Source of the DNA: Roseomonas sp. 18066
GTDB lineage: Bacteria; Pseudomonadota; Alphaproteobacteria; Acetobacterales; Acetobacteraceae
DNA: 48,087 nucleotides
NCBI RefSeq assembly: GCF_902706185.1
Contig: NZ_CACSJM010000026.1
Span: 1-48,087, forward strand
Direction of reading: 5' to 3'
The notes beneath the pieces were generated by a model, which ran no database searches, had not been told where the DNA came from, and was given only the letters and a program-made list of their open reading frames with translations. The translations under genes were made by a program, and so were the position numbers. Below are positions 38,880 through 47,588 of this stretch, one piece after another (the first letter of the stretch is position 1; every line of letters starts with the position of its first letter).

Positions 38880-40844
38880 ATGAACGACCTTTCCGTCTGT
38901 GGCTGCGCGGGGAAATCCGCGCCGGTCGCCACGGCCGCGCATCCGCTCGACCCGCTGACGCCGGCGGAGCTGCGGCGCGTGGTCGCCCTCCTCCGCGCCG
39001 CGCCGGAGCACGGCGAGGCCGCGCTGTTCGAGACCATCGAGCTGAAGGACCCCGACCGCGAGGCGCTGCGCGGCTTCGAGGCCGGCGGGCCGCCGCCGCC
39101 GCGCCAGGCCCGCGCCACGCTGTTCCGCGCCAGCCAGCCCGGGGTCTGGCGGCTGGTGGTCGACCTCGATGCCGGGGCGGTGGTGGCGTCGCGCCACCTG
39201 CCCGCGGCGCGGCCGATGATCCAGATCGAGCAGTTCCTGCAGATCGAGACACTGGTCCGCGAGGACCCCCGCTTCATCGCGGCCTGCGCGAAGCGCGGCA
39301 TCACCGAGATGGAGAAGGTCTGCGTCGATCCCTGGTCGGCCGGCAATTTCGGCATTCCCGGCGAGGAAGGCCGGCTGCTCTGCCACACCTTCGCCTGGCT
39401 GCGGCTGCGCCCGCACGAGAATTTCTACGCCCATCCGATCGAGGGTCTGAACGCCGTGGTCGACCTGATGACCGGCACGGTGATCCGCGTCGACGACCAT
39501 GGCGTCATCCCGGTGCCGATGGCCGAGGTGAATTACGACCGCGATTTCCTGCAGACGCCGCGCCAGCCCTACAAGCCGCTCGACGTGGTGCAGCCGGAGG
39601 GCGTCAGCTTCCGCCTCGACGGGCGGCAGCTGACCTGGGACCGCTGGAGCCTGCGCATCGGCTTCAACGCGCGCGAGGCGCTGACCCTGCACGACATCCG
39701 CTATGACGGCCGCCCGGTGCTGCACCGCGCCTCGCTGGTGGAGATGGTGGTGCCCTACGGCTCGCCGGAGAACGGCCACTACCGCAAGAATGTCTTCGAT
39801 GTCGGCGAATATGGCCTCGGCAAGCTGACCAACTCGCTGAAGCTCGGCTGCGACTGCCTCGGCCATATCCAGTATCTGGATGGGCATCTCGGCACCATGC
39901 AGGGCGGCGTGATGACCATCGAGAACGCCATCTGCATCCATGAGGAGGATGCCGGCCTGCTCTGGAAGCATTGGGATTTCCGTAGCAACCGCAGCGAGGT
40001 GCGGCGGGCGCGCAAGCTGGTGGTCTCCTGCATCTGCACCGTCGGCAATTACGAATACGCGCTCTACTGGTACCTGCACACCGACGGCGCCATCCAGTTC
40101 GAGGTCAAGGCCACCGGCATCATCAACACGGCGGCCTGCCTTCCCGGCCAGCCCGGCAAATACGCGCGGGAGGTGGCGCCCGGCGTCGCCGGCCAGATCC
40201 ACCAGCATATCTTCTGCGCGCGCCTCGAGATGGCCGTCGATGGCGACCGCAACAGCCTGGTCGAATGCAACACCGAGGCCGAGCCGGAAGGCCCGTCCAA
40301 CCCATTTGGCAACGCCTTCTTCGAGACCGAGACGCTGCTGGAGACCGAGCTCGCCGCCCGCCGCCGCGTCGCCCCCGAAAGCCACCGCTACTGGAAGGTG
40401 GTGAGCAACGAAAAGAAAAACGCCGTCGGCCGGCCCACGGCGTACAAGCTGGAGCCGCTGCATGCCGTGGCGCCGATGGTGTCGCCCGGCTCGCCCTCGG
40501 GCAAGCGGTCGCGCTTCACCCAGAACCATCTCTGGGCCACGCCGATGCAGGCCGAGGAACGCTACCCCGCCGGCGAGTACATGAACCATTCCGATGGCGC
40601 CGACGACATCCACGCCATCACCGAACAGAACAGAAAAATAACCGACGGGCCGCTGGTGCTGTGGCACTGCTTCGGCCTGCACCACCCGGTGCGGCCCGAG
40701 GACTTCCCCGTGCAGCCCTGCATCAGCACCGGCTTCCGCCTGATGCCGTCGGGCTTCTTCGACCGCAATCCCGGCATCGACCTGGCGCCCACGGTCAATG
40801 CCGCGAGCTGCCATGCCTGCGCCCCTCCCCGCGCGGGCGAATGA
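38880..40844 (+). CDS. Copper-containing primary amine oxidase
   Basis: A 654-residue topaquinone enzyme that oxidises primary amines to aldehydes with release of NH3 and H2O2. The cofactor precursor Tyr391 is in the NYEY motif. The catalytic base Asp307 is in NVFDVGEYG, 84 residues before it, the same spacing as in the Arthrobacter enzyme. Copper ligands are His441 and His443 (IHQHIF) and His602 (GLHHPVRPEDFP). There is no signal peptide, so it is cytoplasmic. The N- and C-termini carry extra Cys pairs (VCGC; SCHAC). The start follows GGAGGAA. An oligopeptide-type binding protein follows 30 bp later, probably in the same operon. Aldehydes made here could feed the PaoABC-like oxidoreductase, though that is far away in the window. 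Confidence 0.95.
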   Translation: MNDLSVCGCAGKSAPVATAAHPLDPLTPAELRRVVALLRAAPEHGEAALFETIELKDPDREALRGFEAGGPPPPRQARATLFRASQPGVWRLVVDLDAGAVVASRHLPAARPMIQIEQFLQIETLVREDPRFIAACAKRGITEMEKVCVDPWSAGNFGIPGEEGRLLCHTFAWLRLRPHENFYAHPIEGLNAVVDLMTGTVIRVDDHGVIPVPMAEVNYDRDFLQTPRQPYKPLDVVQPEGVSFRLDGRQLTWDRWSLRIGFNAREALTLHDIRYDGRPVLHRASLVEMVVPYGSPENGHYRKNVFDVGEYGLGKLTNSLKLGCDCLGHIQYLDGHLGTMQGGVMTIENAICIHEEDAGLLWKHWDFRSNRSEVRRARKLVVSCICTVGNYEYALYWYLHTDGAIQFEVKATGIINTAACLPGQPGKYAREVAPGVAGQIHQHIFCARLEMAVDGDRNSLVECNTEAEPEGPSNPFGNAFFETETLLETELAARRRVAPESHRYWKVVSNEKKNAVGRPTAYKLEPLHAVAPMVSPGSPSGKRSRFTQNHLWATPMQAEERYPAGEYMNHSDGADDIHAITEQNRKITDGPLVLWHCFGLHHPVRPEDFPVQPCISTGFRLMPSGFFDRNPGIDLAPTVNAASCHACAPPRAGE

Positions 40845-40874
40845 CCTTTCTTCCACCGTCAAGGAATTTGGACG

Positions 40875-42467
40875 ATGCAGCGACGTGACCTGATTCGCGC
40901 CGGCATGGCGCTCAGCGCCACAACAGCCTTGCCCCTGGCGGCGCCGGCCATCGCCCAGGCGCCGAAGGTGCTGAAATTCGTCCCGCAATCGGATCTGACG
41001 GTGATCGACCCCGTGGTCACCACCGCCTATGTCACGCGCCACCATGCGCTGATGATCTGGGACCAGCTCTACGGCATCGACAAGGACTTCAAGCCGCAGC
41101 CGCAGATGGCCGAGGGGCATGAGGTGTCCAGCGACGGGCTCGGCGTCAGCATCCGCCTGCGCGAGGGGCTGAAGTTCCATGACGGGTCGCCGGTGCTGGC
41201 GCGCGACGCCGTCGCCTCGATCCGCCGCTGGGCGGTGCGCGACGCCATGGGCCAGGCGATGATGGCGGCGACCGACGAGCTCTCGGCGCCCGACGACCGC
41301 ACCATCCGCTTCCGCCTGAAGAAGCCCTTCCCCCTGCTGATCGACGCGCTGGCCAAGCCGGGCACGCCGATCCTGGTGGTGATGCCGGAGCGCATGGCCC
41401 GCGGCGAGGCCGCCGTGCCGGTCACCGAGTTCATCGGCTCCGGCCCGTTCCGCTGGGTCGCCGGCGAGCGCATCCCCGGCTCCCGCCTGGTCTATGAGCG
41501 CAACCGCGACTACGTCCCCCGCGCCGACGGGCCGGTGGCCTGGACCAGCGGGCCGAAGCGGGTGAATTTCGACCGCATCGAATGGCAGGTGCTGCCCGAC
41601 CAGGCGACGGCGGCGGCGGCGCTGCAGAATGGCGAGGTCGACTGGCTGGAGCAGCCGATCGCCGATATCGCCACCCAGCTGAAGCGCAACCGCAACATCC
41701 AGGTCGAGGTCTCCGACCCCACCGGCTTCATGTCGCTGGCGCGCTTCAACCATCTGCACCCGCCCTTCGACAATCCGGCGATCCGCCGCGCTTTGCTCGG
41801 CGCGCTGGCGCAGGAAGACTTCATGACCGCGGTGATCGGCGCCGATCGCAGCCAGTGGCGCGACGGCATCGGCTTCTTCCCCGCCGGCACGCCGATGGCG
41901 AGCGCCGCCGGCATGTCGGCCATCACCGGCCCGCGCGACCTGGCCAAGGTGAAGCGCGACCTGGTCGCCGCCGGCTACAAGGGCGAGAAGGTGACGCTGC
42001 TGGGCTCGACCGACCAGCCGGCGCTGTTCCAGCTGGCCCAGGTCGCGGCCGACTACCTGACCAAGGCGGGGATGAACATCGACTTCATCACCACCGACTG
42101 GGGCGTGGTGGTGCAGCGCCGCGCCAGCCGCGAGGTGCCCGAGAAGGGCGGCTGGAACATGTTCTTCACCAACTTCACCGGGCTCGACTTCTTCAACCCC
42201 GGCACCCACATCGCGCTGCGCGGCAATGGCACCAGCGCCTGGTTCGGCTGGCCGACCATGCCGAAGGTCGAGGCGCTGCGGAACCAGTGGTTCGACGCCC
42301 CCGACCTGGCGACGCAGCAGAAGCTGGCCGCCGAGATCCAGGATCAGGCGCTGCAGGAAGTGCCCTACATGCCGCTCGGCCAGTATTTCCAGAACTGGGC
42401 CTATCGGAAGACCCTGGCCGGCGTGGTCCAGGGCATGCCGGTGTTCTGGAACGTCAACCGGGTCTAG
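40875..42467 (+). CDS. ABC-transporter substrate-binding protein, oligopeptide/nickel (SBP_bac_5) type
   Basis: A 530-residue periplasmic binding protein. The Tat-like signal (MQRRDLIRAGMALSATTA... ending AIAQA) is followed by the family-5 domain: LMIWDQLYGIDKDFKPQPQMAEGHEVS, LREGLKFHDGSPVLARDAVASI near residue 95, FIGSGPFRW near 190 and FNHLHPPFDNPAIRRAL near 290. It probably captures a peptide- or amine-containing solute for the amine oxidase pathway upstream. This is inferred from the 30-bp spacing. No permease genes follow; a stable hairpin at 42480 closes the operon. Confidence 0.93.
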   Translation: MQRRDLIRAGMALSATTALPLAAPAIAQAPKVLKFVPQSDLTVIDPVVTTAYVTRHHALMIWDQLYGIDKDFKPQPQMAEGHEVSSDGLGVSIRLREGLKFHDGSPVLARDAVASIRRWAVRDAMGQAMMAATDELSAPDDRTIRFRLKKPFPLLIDALAKPGTPILVVMPERMARGEAAVPVTEFIGSGPFRWVAGERIPGSRLVYERNRDYVPRADGPVAWTSGPKRVNFDRIEWQVLPDQATAAAALQNGEVDWLEQPIADIATQLKRNRNIQVEVSDPTGFMSLARFNHLHPPFDNPAIRRALLGALAQEDFMTAVIGADRSQWRDGIGFFPAGTPMASAAGMSAITGPRDLAKVKRDLVAAGYKGEKVTLLGSTDQPALFQLAQVAADYLTKAGMNIDFITTDWGVVVQRRASREVPEKGGWNMFFTNFTGLDFFNPGTHIALRGNGTSAWFGWPTMPKVEALRNQWFDAPDLATQQKLAAEIQDQALQEVPYMPLGQYFQNWAYRKTLAGVVQGMPVFWNVNRV

Positions 42468-42479
42468 CCCGCGCGACCT

Positions 42480-42502
42480 GCCCGGCGACACCGTCGCCGG
42501 GC
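42480..42502. terminator. Stable hairpin between convergent genes
   Basis: GCCCGGCGAC (42480-42489) and GTCGCCGGGC (42493-42502) form a perfect 10-bp stem with an ACC loop, just after the binding-protein stop and before the stop of the convergent gene. No U-tract follows on either side. It may stop or stabilise both transcripts. Confidence 0.55.
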
Positions 42503-42515
42503 GCTTCGCGAAAGC

Positions 42516-44189
42516 TCAGTCCGCCAGGCGGATCAGCACCAGCTGGAAGCTGGCCGTCGCGCCGCCGAGCTGCTTCACCCGCAGGAAGGCCGGGCGCGGC
42601 TGCGGCTCGATCGCCAGGCGCGAGGCCAGGCCGCCATCGGCATCGTCATTCTCGGCGATGGCCTGGCCATCGGCATCGAGCATCTCCAGCACCGTGTCGG
42701 CGCCCTCAGACAGCGAGAAGGTCAGCGCCATCGCCATCCGCCCGTCATTGGGCAGGGCGAAGACGGCGGCCTGGTCGCCCTCCAGCCGCACCGAGACCGC
42801 CTCGCCGATGATCAGCGTCGGACGGCGCGCCGCCTCCTCGACGGTGCCGGCCGGGCCGCCGCCGGCCGCAGCCGGGCCGCTGGCGCCGCGGCTGCCGCTG
42901 GCGCGCAGCACCAGGTCGAAGCGGCCGCCCTGGCCGTTCAGCGTGCCGGCGCGGACGAAGGCCGGGCGGCGCCCGGCGCGGCTGGTGGCGATGCGGGAGG
43001 CCAGGCCCTGGCCGCCATCATCGTCCTCGGCCAGCACGGCGCCGTCCTCGTCCAGCAGGAACAGCTGGGTATCGGCATCATTGCGCAGGTTGCGGGTCTC
43101 GATGACGAAGCCCTGGTCCTGCGGCAGGGCGAAGATGGCGCTCTGCCGCCGGCCGAGATCGAGCGACAGCGTCCCCGCCGCGATCGGGCCGCGGTCGCGG
43201 GCGGCCTGCAGCGTGGTCGGGAAATCCGGCGGCGGCTGCGGCGCCTCGCGCACCAGCACCAGGTCGAACTCGCCGCCCGCCCGCTCCAGCGTGCCGACGC
43301 GGAGCGTCACCGCGCCCTCCGGCGGGTCGTTCAGCGCCAGCTCCGAGGCGAAGCCGCCGCCGCCATCGTCATCCTCGAGCAGCACGCGCCCCTCGGCATC
43401 GAGCAAGGCGAGCACCGTGTCGGTGCTGGCGCGCAGGTTGCGGGTGACGGCGACCAGCCCGGCGCGATCGGCCGGCAGCGCGAAATAGGCGGTCTGGTTG
43501 CGGCGCAGCCGCAGGTGGCGGGTGTTGCCGGGCTCCAGCGGCGGCGCGGTGCCGGCCATTTCCTGGCTGGTCGGGAAATCCGGCGCGGTCTGCGGCGCGT
43601 TGCGGCGCAGCGTGATGTCGAAGCTGCCGGCCTGGTTGTCCAGCGTGCCGGCGCGGATCACCGCGACCCGGCTGTCGGCGCTGACCTCCAGGCTGGAGGA
43701 CAGGTCGTCGCCGCCGCCATCGTCATCCTCGATCAGCTTGCGGCCGCGCGCGTCGAGCCCGGCCAGCACCGTGTCGGTGCTGCGCCCCAGCCTGCTGGTG
43801 GTGACGGTGTAGTCGCGCCCGGCCTCGGGGGCGACGAGGAAATAGGCGGATTGCCCGCGGCCGAGCCGGACGCAGAGCCGCTGGTCGGGCACCAGCGGCG
43901 GCACCCGCGCGGCGGCCTCGGCGCTGGTGGCGATCTCGGCGACCTGGCCGCCCGGGCAGCTGGCGCCGCCGGCCCGCGCCGTGCCGCCCGCGGCACCGCC
44001 GCCGCCGCCGCTTTTCGGCGGGCCGGTCTCGGCGGCAGCCGGCGGCGCCGGGGGCGTCGGGCGGGGCTGCGCGCCCGCCGGTCCTGCCTGCAGCAGCCCG
44101 GCCAGCAGCGCCGCCATCGGCAAAGCCGCCATCGCCAAAGCCGCCCTGGGCGGCACCAGCCATGCCCCAATCCGTCCGATCCGCGCCAT
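42516..44189 (-). CDS. Secreted protein with four PPC-like acidic repeats
   Basis: A 557-residue protein with a signal peptide (about 1-40, ending AGAQ) and a Pro/Gly-rich linker. Four repeats of about 110 residues follow. Each has a strand with SAYF or TAYF or AIFAL, then ADTVL or TDTVL with a short L-D-x-x-G, an acidic turn (EDDDGGG, AEDDDGGQ or ENDDADGG), and a closing R-A-GTL...G.FDLVL strand. This resembles bacterial pre-peptidase C-terminal (PPC) domains strung together. The acidic turns could bind Ca2+. It has no enzyme domain. It is the downstream gene after a TorF-type porin on the same strand. The role is unknown; an exported carbohydrate- or surface-binding protein is a reasonable guess. 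Confidence 0.72.
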   Translation of the reverse strand: MARIGRIGAWLVPPRAALAMAALPMAALLAGLLQAGPAGAQPRPTPPAPPAAAETGPPKSGGGGGAAGGTARAGGASCPGGQVAEIATSAEAAARVPPLVPDQRLCVRLGRGQSAYFLVAPEAGRDYTVTTSRLGRSTDTVLAGLDARGRKLIEDDDGGGDDLSSSLEVSADSRVAVIRAGTLDNQAGSFDITLRRNAPQTAPDFPTSQEMAGTAPPLEPGNTRHLRLRRNQTAYFALPADRAGLVAVTRNLRASTDTVLALLDAEGRVLLEDDDGGGGFASELALNDPPEGAVTLRVGTLERAGGEFDLVLVREAPQPPPDFPTTLQAARDRGPIAAGTLSLDLGRRQSAIFALPQDQGFVIETRNLRNDADTQLFLLDEDGAVLAEDDDGGQGLASRIATSRAGRRPAFVRAGTLNGQGGRFDLVLRASGSRGASGPAAAGGGPAGTVEEAARRPTLIIGEAVSVRLEGDQAAVFALPNDGRMAMALTFSLSEGADTVLEMLDADGQAIAENDDADGGLASRLAIEPQPRPAFLRVKQLGGATASFQLVLIRLAD

Positions 44190-44273
44190 CGCGCCTGCCC
44201 TCCGAGCTTTATCGCAAGCAGCTAGACCACGGCCCGAAAGGCGGCAATCGAGCGGCGGATCACGTTCCTGATG

Positions 44274-45026
44274 TCAGAAGCGGCGGCTGAGGCTGAGCAT
44301 GAAACGGTTGTCGCAGATCTTCTGGCCGCCGCCGCAATCGGCCCGGCCGATATCGGTGCCGGCATAGCTGGCGGCGAGGCTGACGCCCTGGGCGAGCTCG
44401 CGCGACAGGCCGATCGAGTACCAGAGGTAGTCGGGCGCGCCGAACCGCGCCTCCCGCTCGATCCATTGGTGGCCGAGGCGGCCGGACAGGGTGACCTCGC
44501 CGGGCAGGGCGATGTCGGCGCCGCCCTCGAGGGCCACCGCCAGGCCGGATCGGGCGAAGAAGTCGGGCGACAGATTGACGCTGGCCAGGGCGGTGACCGG
44601 CCCGATGCCGCGGCTGGCCTTCAGCGCCGCCTCGACATAGTCGAGGCGATAGCCGCCGGCCGGCCGGTCATGGCCCGGATAGCCGTAATGGACGGCGCCG
44701 ATATCCCAGGCGATGCCGAGCGCGTCGAAGCGGAAGCCGGCCGAAAGATCGAGCTCCTGCCGCGCATCGCTGCCGGCGAAGGCGACCTGGCTGCCGAAGG
44801 CGCCGAGATAGAAACCGCTGTCCTGCACGGCCTCCAGCGTCAGTTGCAGGGCCGGGCGGCTGCGGGTCTGGCTGATGCCGCGGAACAGATAGTCGCTGCC
44901 GGCCACCGGCAGGGCGGTGAAGGACAGGCCGAGGGCCTCGCTGCGCAGCTGCGCGGCGGCGGGGCCGGCGCAGGCCAGGAGGGCGGCAAGGGTCAGGGGA
45001 AGAGCGGGGCGCATGGGCTTGTCCAT
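44274..45026 (-). CDS. TorF-family putative porin
   Basis: About 250 residues. The signal peptide ends GPAAAQL, and a series of amphipathic beta strands ends in the terminal aromatic LSLSRRF. The start of the mature protein (a strand with SDYLFRGISQTRSRPALQ) and the C-terminus are typical of the TorF/TIGR02001 outer-membrane family. A Cys pair (ADCGGGQKICDNRF) near the end may form a loop disulfide. The start could be 45026 or 45014; the longer frame to 45068 is less likely. It lies upstream of the four-repeat secreted protein, and both may belong to one envelope unit. Confidence 0.8.
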   Translation of the reverse strand: MDKPMRPALPLTLAALLACAGPAAAQLRSEALGLSFTALPVAGSDYLFRGISQTRSRPALQLTLEAVQDSGFYLGAFGSQVAFAGSDARQELDLSAGFRFDALGIAWDIGAVHYGYPGHDRPAGGYRLDYVEAALKASRGIGPVTALASVNLSPDFFARSGLAVALEGGADIALPGEVTLSGRLGHQWIEREARFGAPDYLWYSIGLSRELAQGVSLAASYAGTDIGRADCGGGQKICDNRFMLSLSRRF

Positions 45027-45202
45027 CGGAAGGCGGGTGAGGCCTGGCGATAGCCGGACGCCGCGCAAAGGCGCGATGCGGCCTTGCGGCGGGCGGTGTC
45101 AGCGGGGTGTAAAGCTGCTGCCAGGCGCCCGATGGTTATTGGCCGGGATGGTGGAGAAGGCGAAGCGCCGCAGGCGGCATCGGATGTCCGCCGCTCGCCA
45201 TG

Positions 45203-45670
45203 TCAGCCCCGCAGCGCCGCCAGCAGCAGCCGCAGCGCGTCTTCCGCGAAGCGTGCCATGTTCGTCGCGCGATCCGCCTGCCCTGTCGCCAGCGTCAGCA
45301 CCCGGCCGGACGGCCCGGCGACCGCCAGGCAGGCATGGCCGGCGGCATCGCCATACCGATTGCCCGAAGGCCCCGTCGCGCCGGTTTCCGCCAGCCCCCA
45401 TTCCGCGCCCAGACGCTGCCGCACCCGCCCCGCCAGCAGCGCGGCATAGGCCTCGGTCGAGGGCCGCATCCCCGCCATGTCGTCCCCGGTGATGCCCAGC
45501 AGGCCTTCGCGGGCGGCGGCGGTGTAGATCACCGCGCCGCCCAGGAAAAAGGCCGAGGCGCCCGGCAGCGCCAGCAGCCGCGACGAGATCAGCCCGCCGG
45601 CCGAGGATTCGGCCACCGCCAGTTTCTCGCCCCTGGCCGCCAGAAGCGCCGCAACGTCCTGCTCCACCAT
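45203..45670 (-). CDS. pncC: CinA C-terminal-domain nicotinamide-nucleotide amidohydrolase
   Basis: A 155-residue stand-alone CinA-C/PncC protein that hydrolyses NMN to nicotinate mononucleotide in NAD recycling. Motifs are LAVAESSAGGLISSRLLALPGAS near the start (catalytic Ser region), GGAVIYTAAAREGLLGI and the Gly/Thr-rich AETGATGPSGN. The length equals that of single-domain PncC (about 160). The start follows GGAGG by seven bases. It is divergent from the small secreted protein gene at 45856, with an AT-rich inverted-repeat region between. Confidence 0.93.
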   Translation of the reverse strand: MVEQDVAALLAARGEKLAVAESSAGGLISSRLLALPGASAFFLGGAVIYTAAAREGLLGITGDDMAGMRPSTEAYAALLAGRVRQRLGAEWGLAETGATGPSGNRYGDAAGHACLAVAGPSGRVLTLATGQADRATNMARFAEDALRLLLAALRG

Positions 45671-45702
45671 TCGTCAGCCTCCGCTCAGGTCAAGAATGCG
45701 TT

Positions 45703-45726
45703 ATATTCTGTCTTTGAAAAGAATAT
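45703..45726. promoter_or_regulatory. AT-rich inverted-repeat region between pncC and the small secreted protein
   Basis: ATATTCT (45703-45709) and AGAATAT (45720-45726) are perfect inverted arms 10 bp apart. A third related half-site AAGAAT lies at about 45692. This is a marked AT-rich island in a divergent promoter region, suggesting an operator. The regulator is unknown. Confidence 0.45.
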
Positions 45727-45855
45727 CACAACCCGTTCATGGATCAGGGAAATAAAGCCCGGGACCTGTTCCACCTGTTCTTGCGGATCTATAACGCGGC
45801 AACTGACCGGCCGCGTCCCAGCGGGCCGGACCAAGCCCAGGAGGAATCTCCCGCC

Positions 45856-46269
45856 ATGTCGCTGCGCACCCCGTTTCTCGCCGCCGCCCTGCTCGCTTTG
45901 GCTGGCCCGGCCTTCGCCCAGGCGCCGCCGGCCGGGATGCCGGCCGGCCCGACGGCGGAGCAGCTGAAGACCATTTTCGAAGCGGCCCGCAACCAGCAAG
46001 GCGTCTTCGAATATTGCCAGGCGGCCGGCCATATCGAGGCCAGCACCGTCGCGCTGCAGACCCGCATCATGGCCAACCTGCCGAAGCCCACCGACACCAG
46101 CGGTGGCGAGGCGGCCTATGCCCGCGGCAAGGCTGGTGCCATCGTCGTCGGCCCGCAGTCGGTGACCCTGGCCGACGCGGCCAAGGGCCAGAGCACCACC
46201 GAGGCCGCGCTGTGCCAGCGCATGGGCGATTCGGTGAAGCAGGCCGGCGCCTCGCTGCCGCCGCAGTAA
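45856..46269 (+). CDS. Small secreted protein of unknown function
   Basis: A 137-residue protein with a clean signal peptide (about 1-22, MSLRTPFLAAALLALAGPAFAQ). The mature part has two Cys (EYCQAAG and ALCQRMG) that could form a disulfide, and a helical body. Similar small Cys-pair exported proteins are common in alphaproteobacteria, but I cannot name the family. The start was set at 45856 because AGGAGGAA precedes it by eight bases and the signal peptide begins there; the open frame upstream to 45739 is leader. A strong intrinsic terminator follows the stop. Confidence 0.8.
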   Translation: MSLRTPFLAAALLALAGPAFAQAPPAGMPAGPTAEQLKTIFEAARNQQGVFEYCQAAGHIEASTVALQTRIMANLPKPTDTSGGEAAYARGKAGAIVVGPQSVTLADAAKGQSTTEAALCQRMGDSVKQAGASLPPQ

Positions 46270-46291
46270 CCGATCGAGGCCCGGACAGGAA

Positions 46292-46325
46292 AAAGGCCGG
46301 CGGGGGCGACCCCGCCGGCCTTTCT
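46292..46325 (+). terminator. Intrinsic terminator
   Basis: A perfect stem, AAAGGCCGGCGGGG (46292-46305) against CCCCGCCGGCCTTT (46310-46323), with a GCGA loop and a TTTCT run. It closes the small secreted protein gene and, by its A/T flanks, can also act on the convergent PspA-like gene (stop at 46330). Confidence 0.9.
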
Positions 46326-46329
46326 CGTC

Positions 46330-47130
46330 TCAGCCCGGGCCGCCGATCCGCTTCGGCACGCCCTGCTTGTCGCGCAGCGCCGCCAGCCGGTCGCCGAGGT
46401 TCAGCGCCGGCCCGCCGCCGCCGCTCGCCGCCTGCAAGGCCGCGGCAATATTCGGGTCGTCCTGCTCGGGGCGGGTCGGCGCCAGCAGCTTCGCCTTGCT
46501 GTTGGCCGCCTCGGCCTCGGCCAGGTTGCGCGCCGCCGTGTCCTGCATCGCCTTCAGCGCGACGCTGAGGCCGCTGGTCGCGCCGGTCAGCCCGGCCGCC
46601 TGGCGCGCCGCCTCGGCGCGGCGGTCGGCGGCGTCGCGCTGCTGCTCGGCCCGCGTCATGTCGCGCTGCGCCCGGGTCAGCTCGGCGCGCGCCGTCTTCA
46701 GCTTGGCGCCGGCCTGGTTGTAGGTCTCGGTCAGCATCGCCAGGAATTCTTCGGCCTCGACGGCGTCGCGCTTCTCGCGCTCCAGCTCCGGCGCCATCTC
46801 CTCCAGCATGGCGACCAGCGTGCCGAGCGAGCGCTCGAGCTCCGCCTTCTTCGCCGGATCGGCCTCGGCGCTCGCGCGGTTCTGGATCTGCTCGGCCGCG
46901 GCCAGGCGCTGCTGCGACAGCTTCTCGATGGTCTCCGCCTCGCGGCGCTCCTTGTCGAAGATCTGCCGCGCCTCGGCGACCTGCAGGCCGAGCTTGTCCA
47001 GATGCTGCTCCATGGTGCGCAGCTCGGCCTCGGTCGCCGATTTCGGATCCCAGCGGACGATCGCCTCGACGGCCGAGGTGACGGCCTGGTCGGTCTTCAC
47101 GCCCACCAGGTTGCGGATGAAGGCCAGCAT
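46330..47130 (-). CDS. PspA/IM30-family protein, YjfJ-like
   Basis: A 266-residue, largely coiled-coil protein. An N-terminal amphipathic helix (MLAFIRNLVGVK) is followed by long heptad helices (about 40-210) rich in Glu, Ala and Arg, and a flexible Gly/Pro C-terminus. PspA/IM30 proteins form ESCRT-III-like rings that protect the inner membrane under stress. The neighbouring DUF350 and DUF2491 genes match the E. coli yjfJ-yjfL-yjfK cluster, so this is the YjfJ branch rather than classical PspA of the pspABC operon. It is the last gene of the cluster, and a strong terminator lies just beyond its stop. Confidence 0.85.
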   Translation of the reverse strand: MLAFIRNLVGVKTDQAVTSAVEAIVRWDPKSATEAELRTMEQHLDKLGLQVAEARQIFDKERREAETIEKLSQQRLAAAEQIQNRASAEADPAKKAELERSLGTLVAMLEEMAPELEREKRDAVEAEEFLAMLTETYNQAGAKLKTARAELTRAQRDMTRAEQQRDAADRRAEAARQAAGLTGATSGLSVALKAMQDTAARNLAEAEAANSKAKLLAPTRPEQDDPNIAAALQAASGGGGPALNLGDRLAALRDKQGVPKRIGGPG

Positions 47131-47159
47131 GGCGTTTTTTCCTTGTGCCTAAGTACGGA

Positions 47160-47573
47160 TCAGCCGGCCATGGCGCCGGCGTTCAGCAGGGCGACGGCCA
47201 GCTGCAGCCCGGCCAGCAGCCAGGCGGCGGCCAGGTTGCCGGCCTCGATCATCTGCCGCAGCCCGCGGATCAGGAAGGAGGCGGCGGCGAAGACCAGCAG
47301 CTGCAGCACCAGCGCCACCAGCCCCCAGACGACGATGTCGAGCGTCACCCGGCTGGTGGCGAGCGTCGCGGCCAGCGGGATGGCCAGCGCAACCAGGCTG
47401 GCGCCCAGCACCACGCCCGCCGCCGCATTGCCCTCGCGGATCAGCCGCATCTCGTGGAACGGGGTGATCGCGGTGTAGAGCGCGACGCCCAGCGCCAGCA
47501 GCGCCAGCGTCACCGCGAATTGCAGCACCAGCACCGGCAGTCCGGCCCGCAGGGTCTCGAGGATGACGTCCAT
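47160..47573 (-). CDS. DUF350 inner-membrane protein, YjfL-like
   Basis: A 137-residue membrane protein with four predicted helices (about 10-35, 48-72, 75-100 and 105-135). It contains the DUF350 pattern LLALGVALYTAITPFHEMRLIREGNAAAG, with the conserved charged E-...-EGN loop. It lies 29 bp before the PspA-like gene and 15 bp after the DUF2491 gene on the same strand. DUF350 proteins occur with PspA-like and glutathionylspermidine-synthetase-like genes, suggesting a membrane-stress role; no reaction is known. Confidence 0.87.
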   Translation of the reverse strand: MDVILETLRAGLPVLVLQFAVTLALLALGVALYTAITPFHEMRLIREGNAAAGVVLGASLVALAIPLAATLATSRVTLDIVVWGLVALVLQLLVFAAASFLIRGLRQMIEAGNLAAAWLLAGLQLAVALLNAGAMAG

Positions 47574-47588
47574 GGCGCGTTGCGTCCT

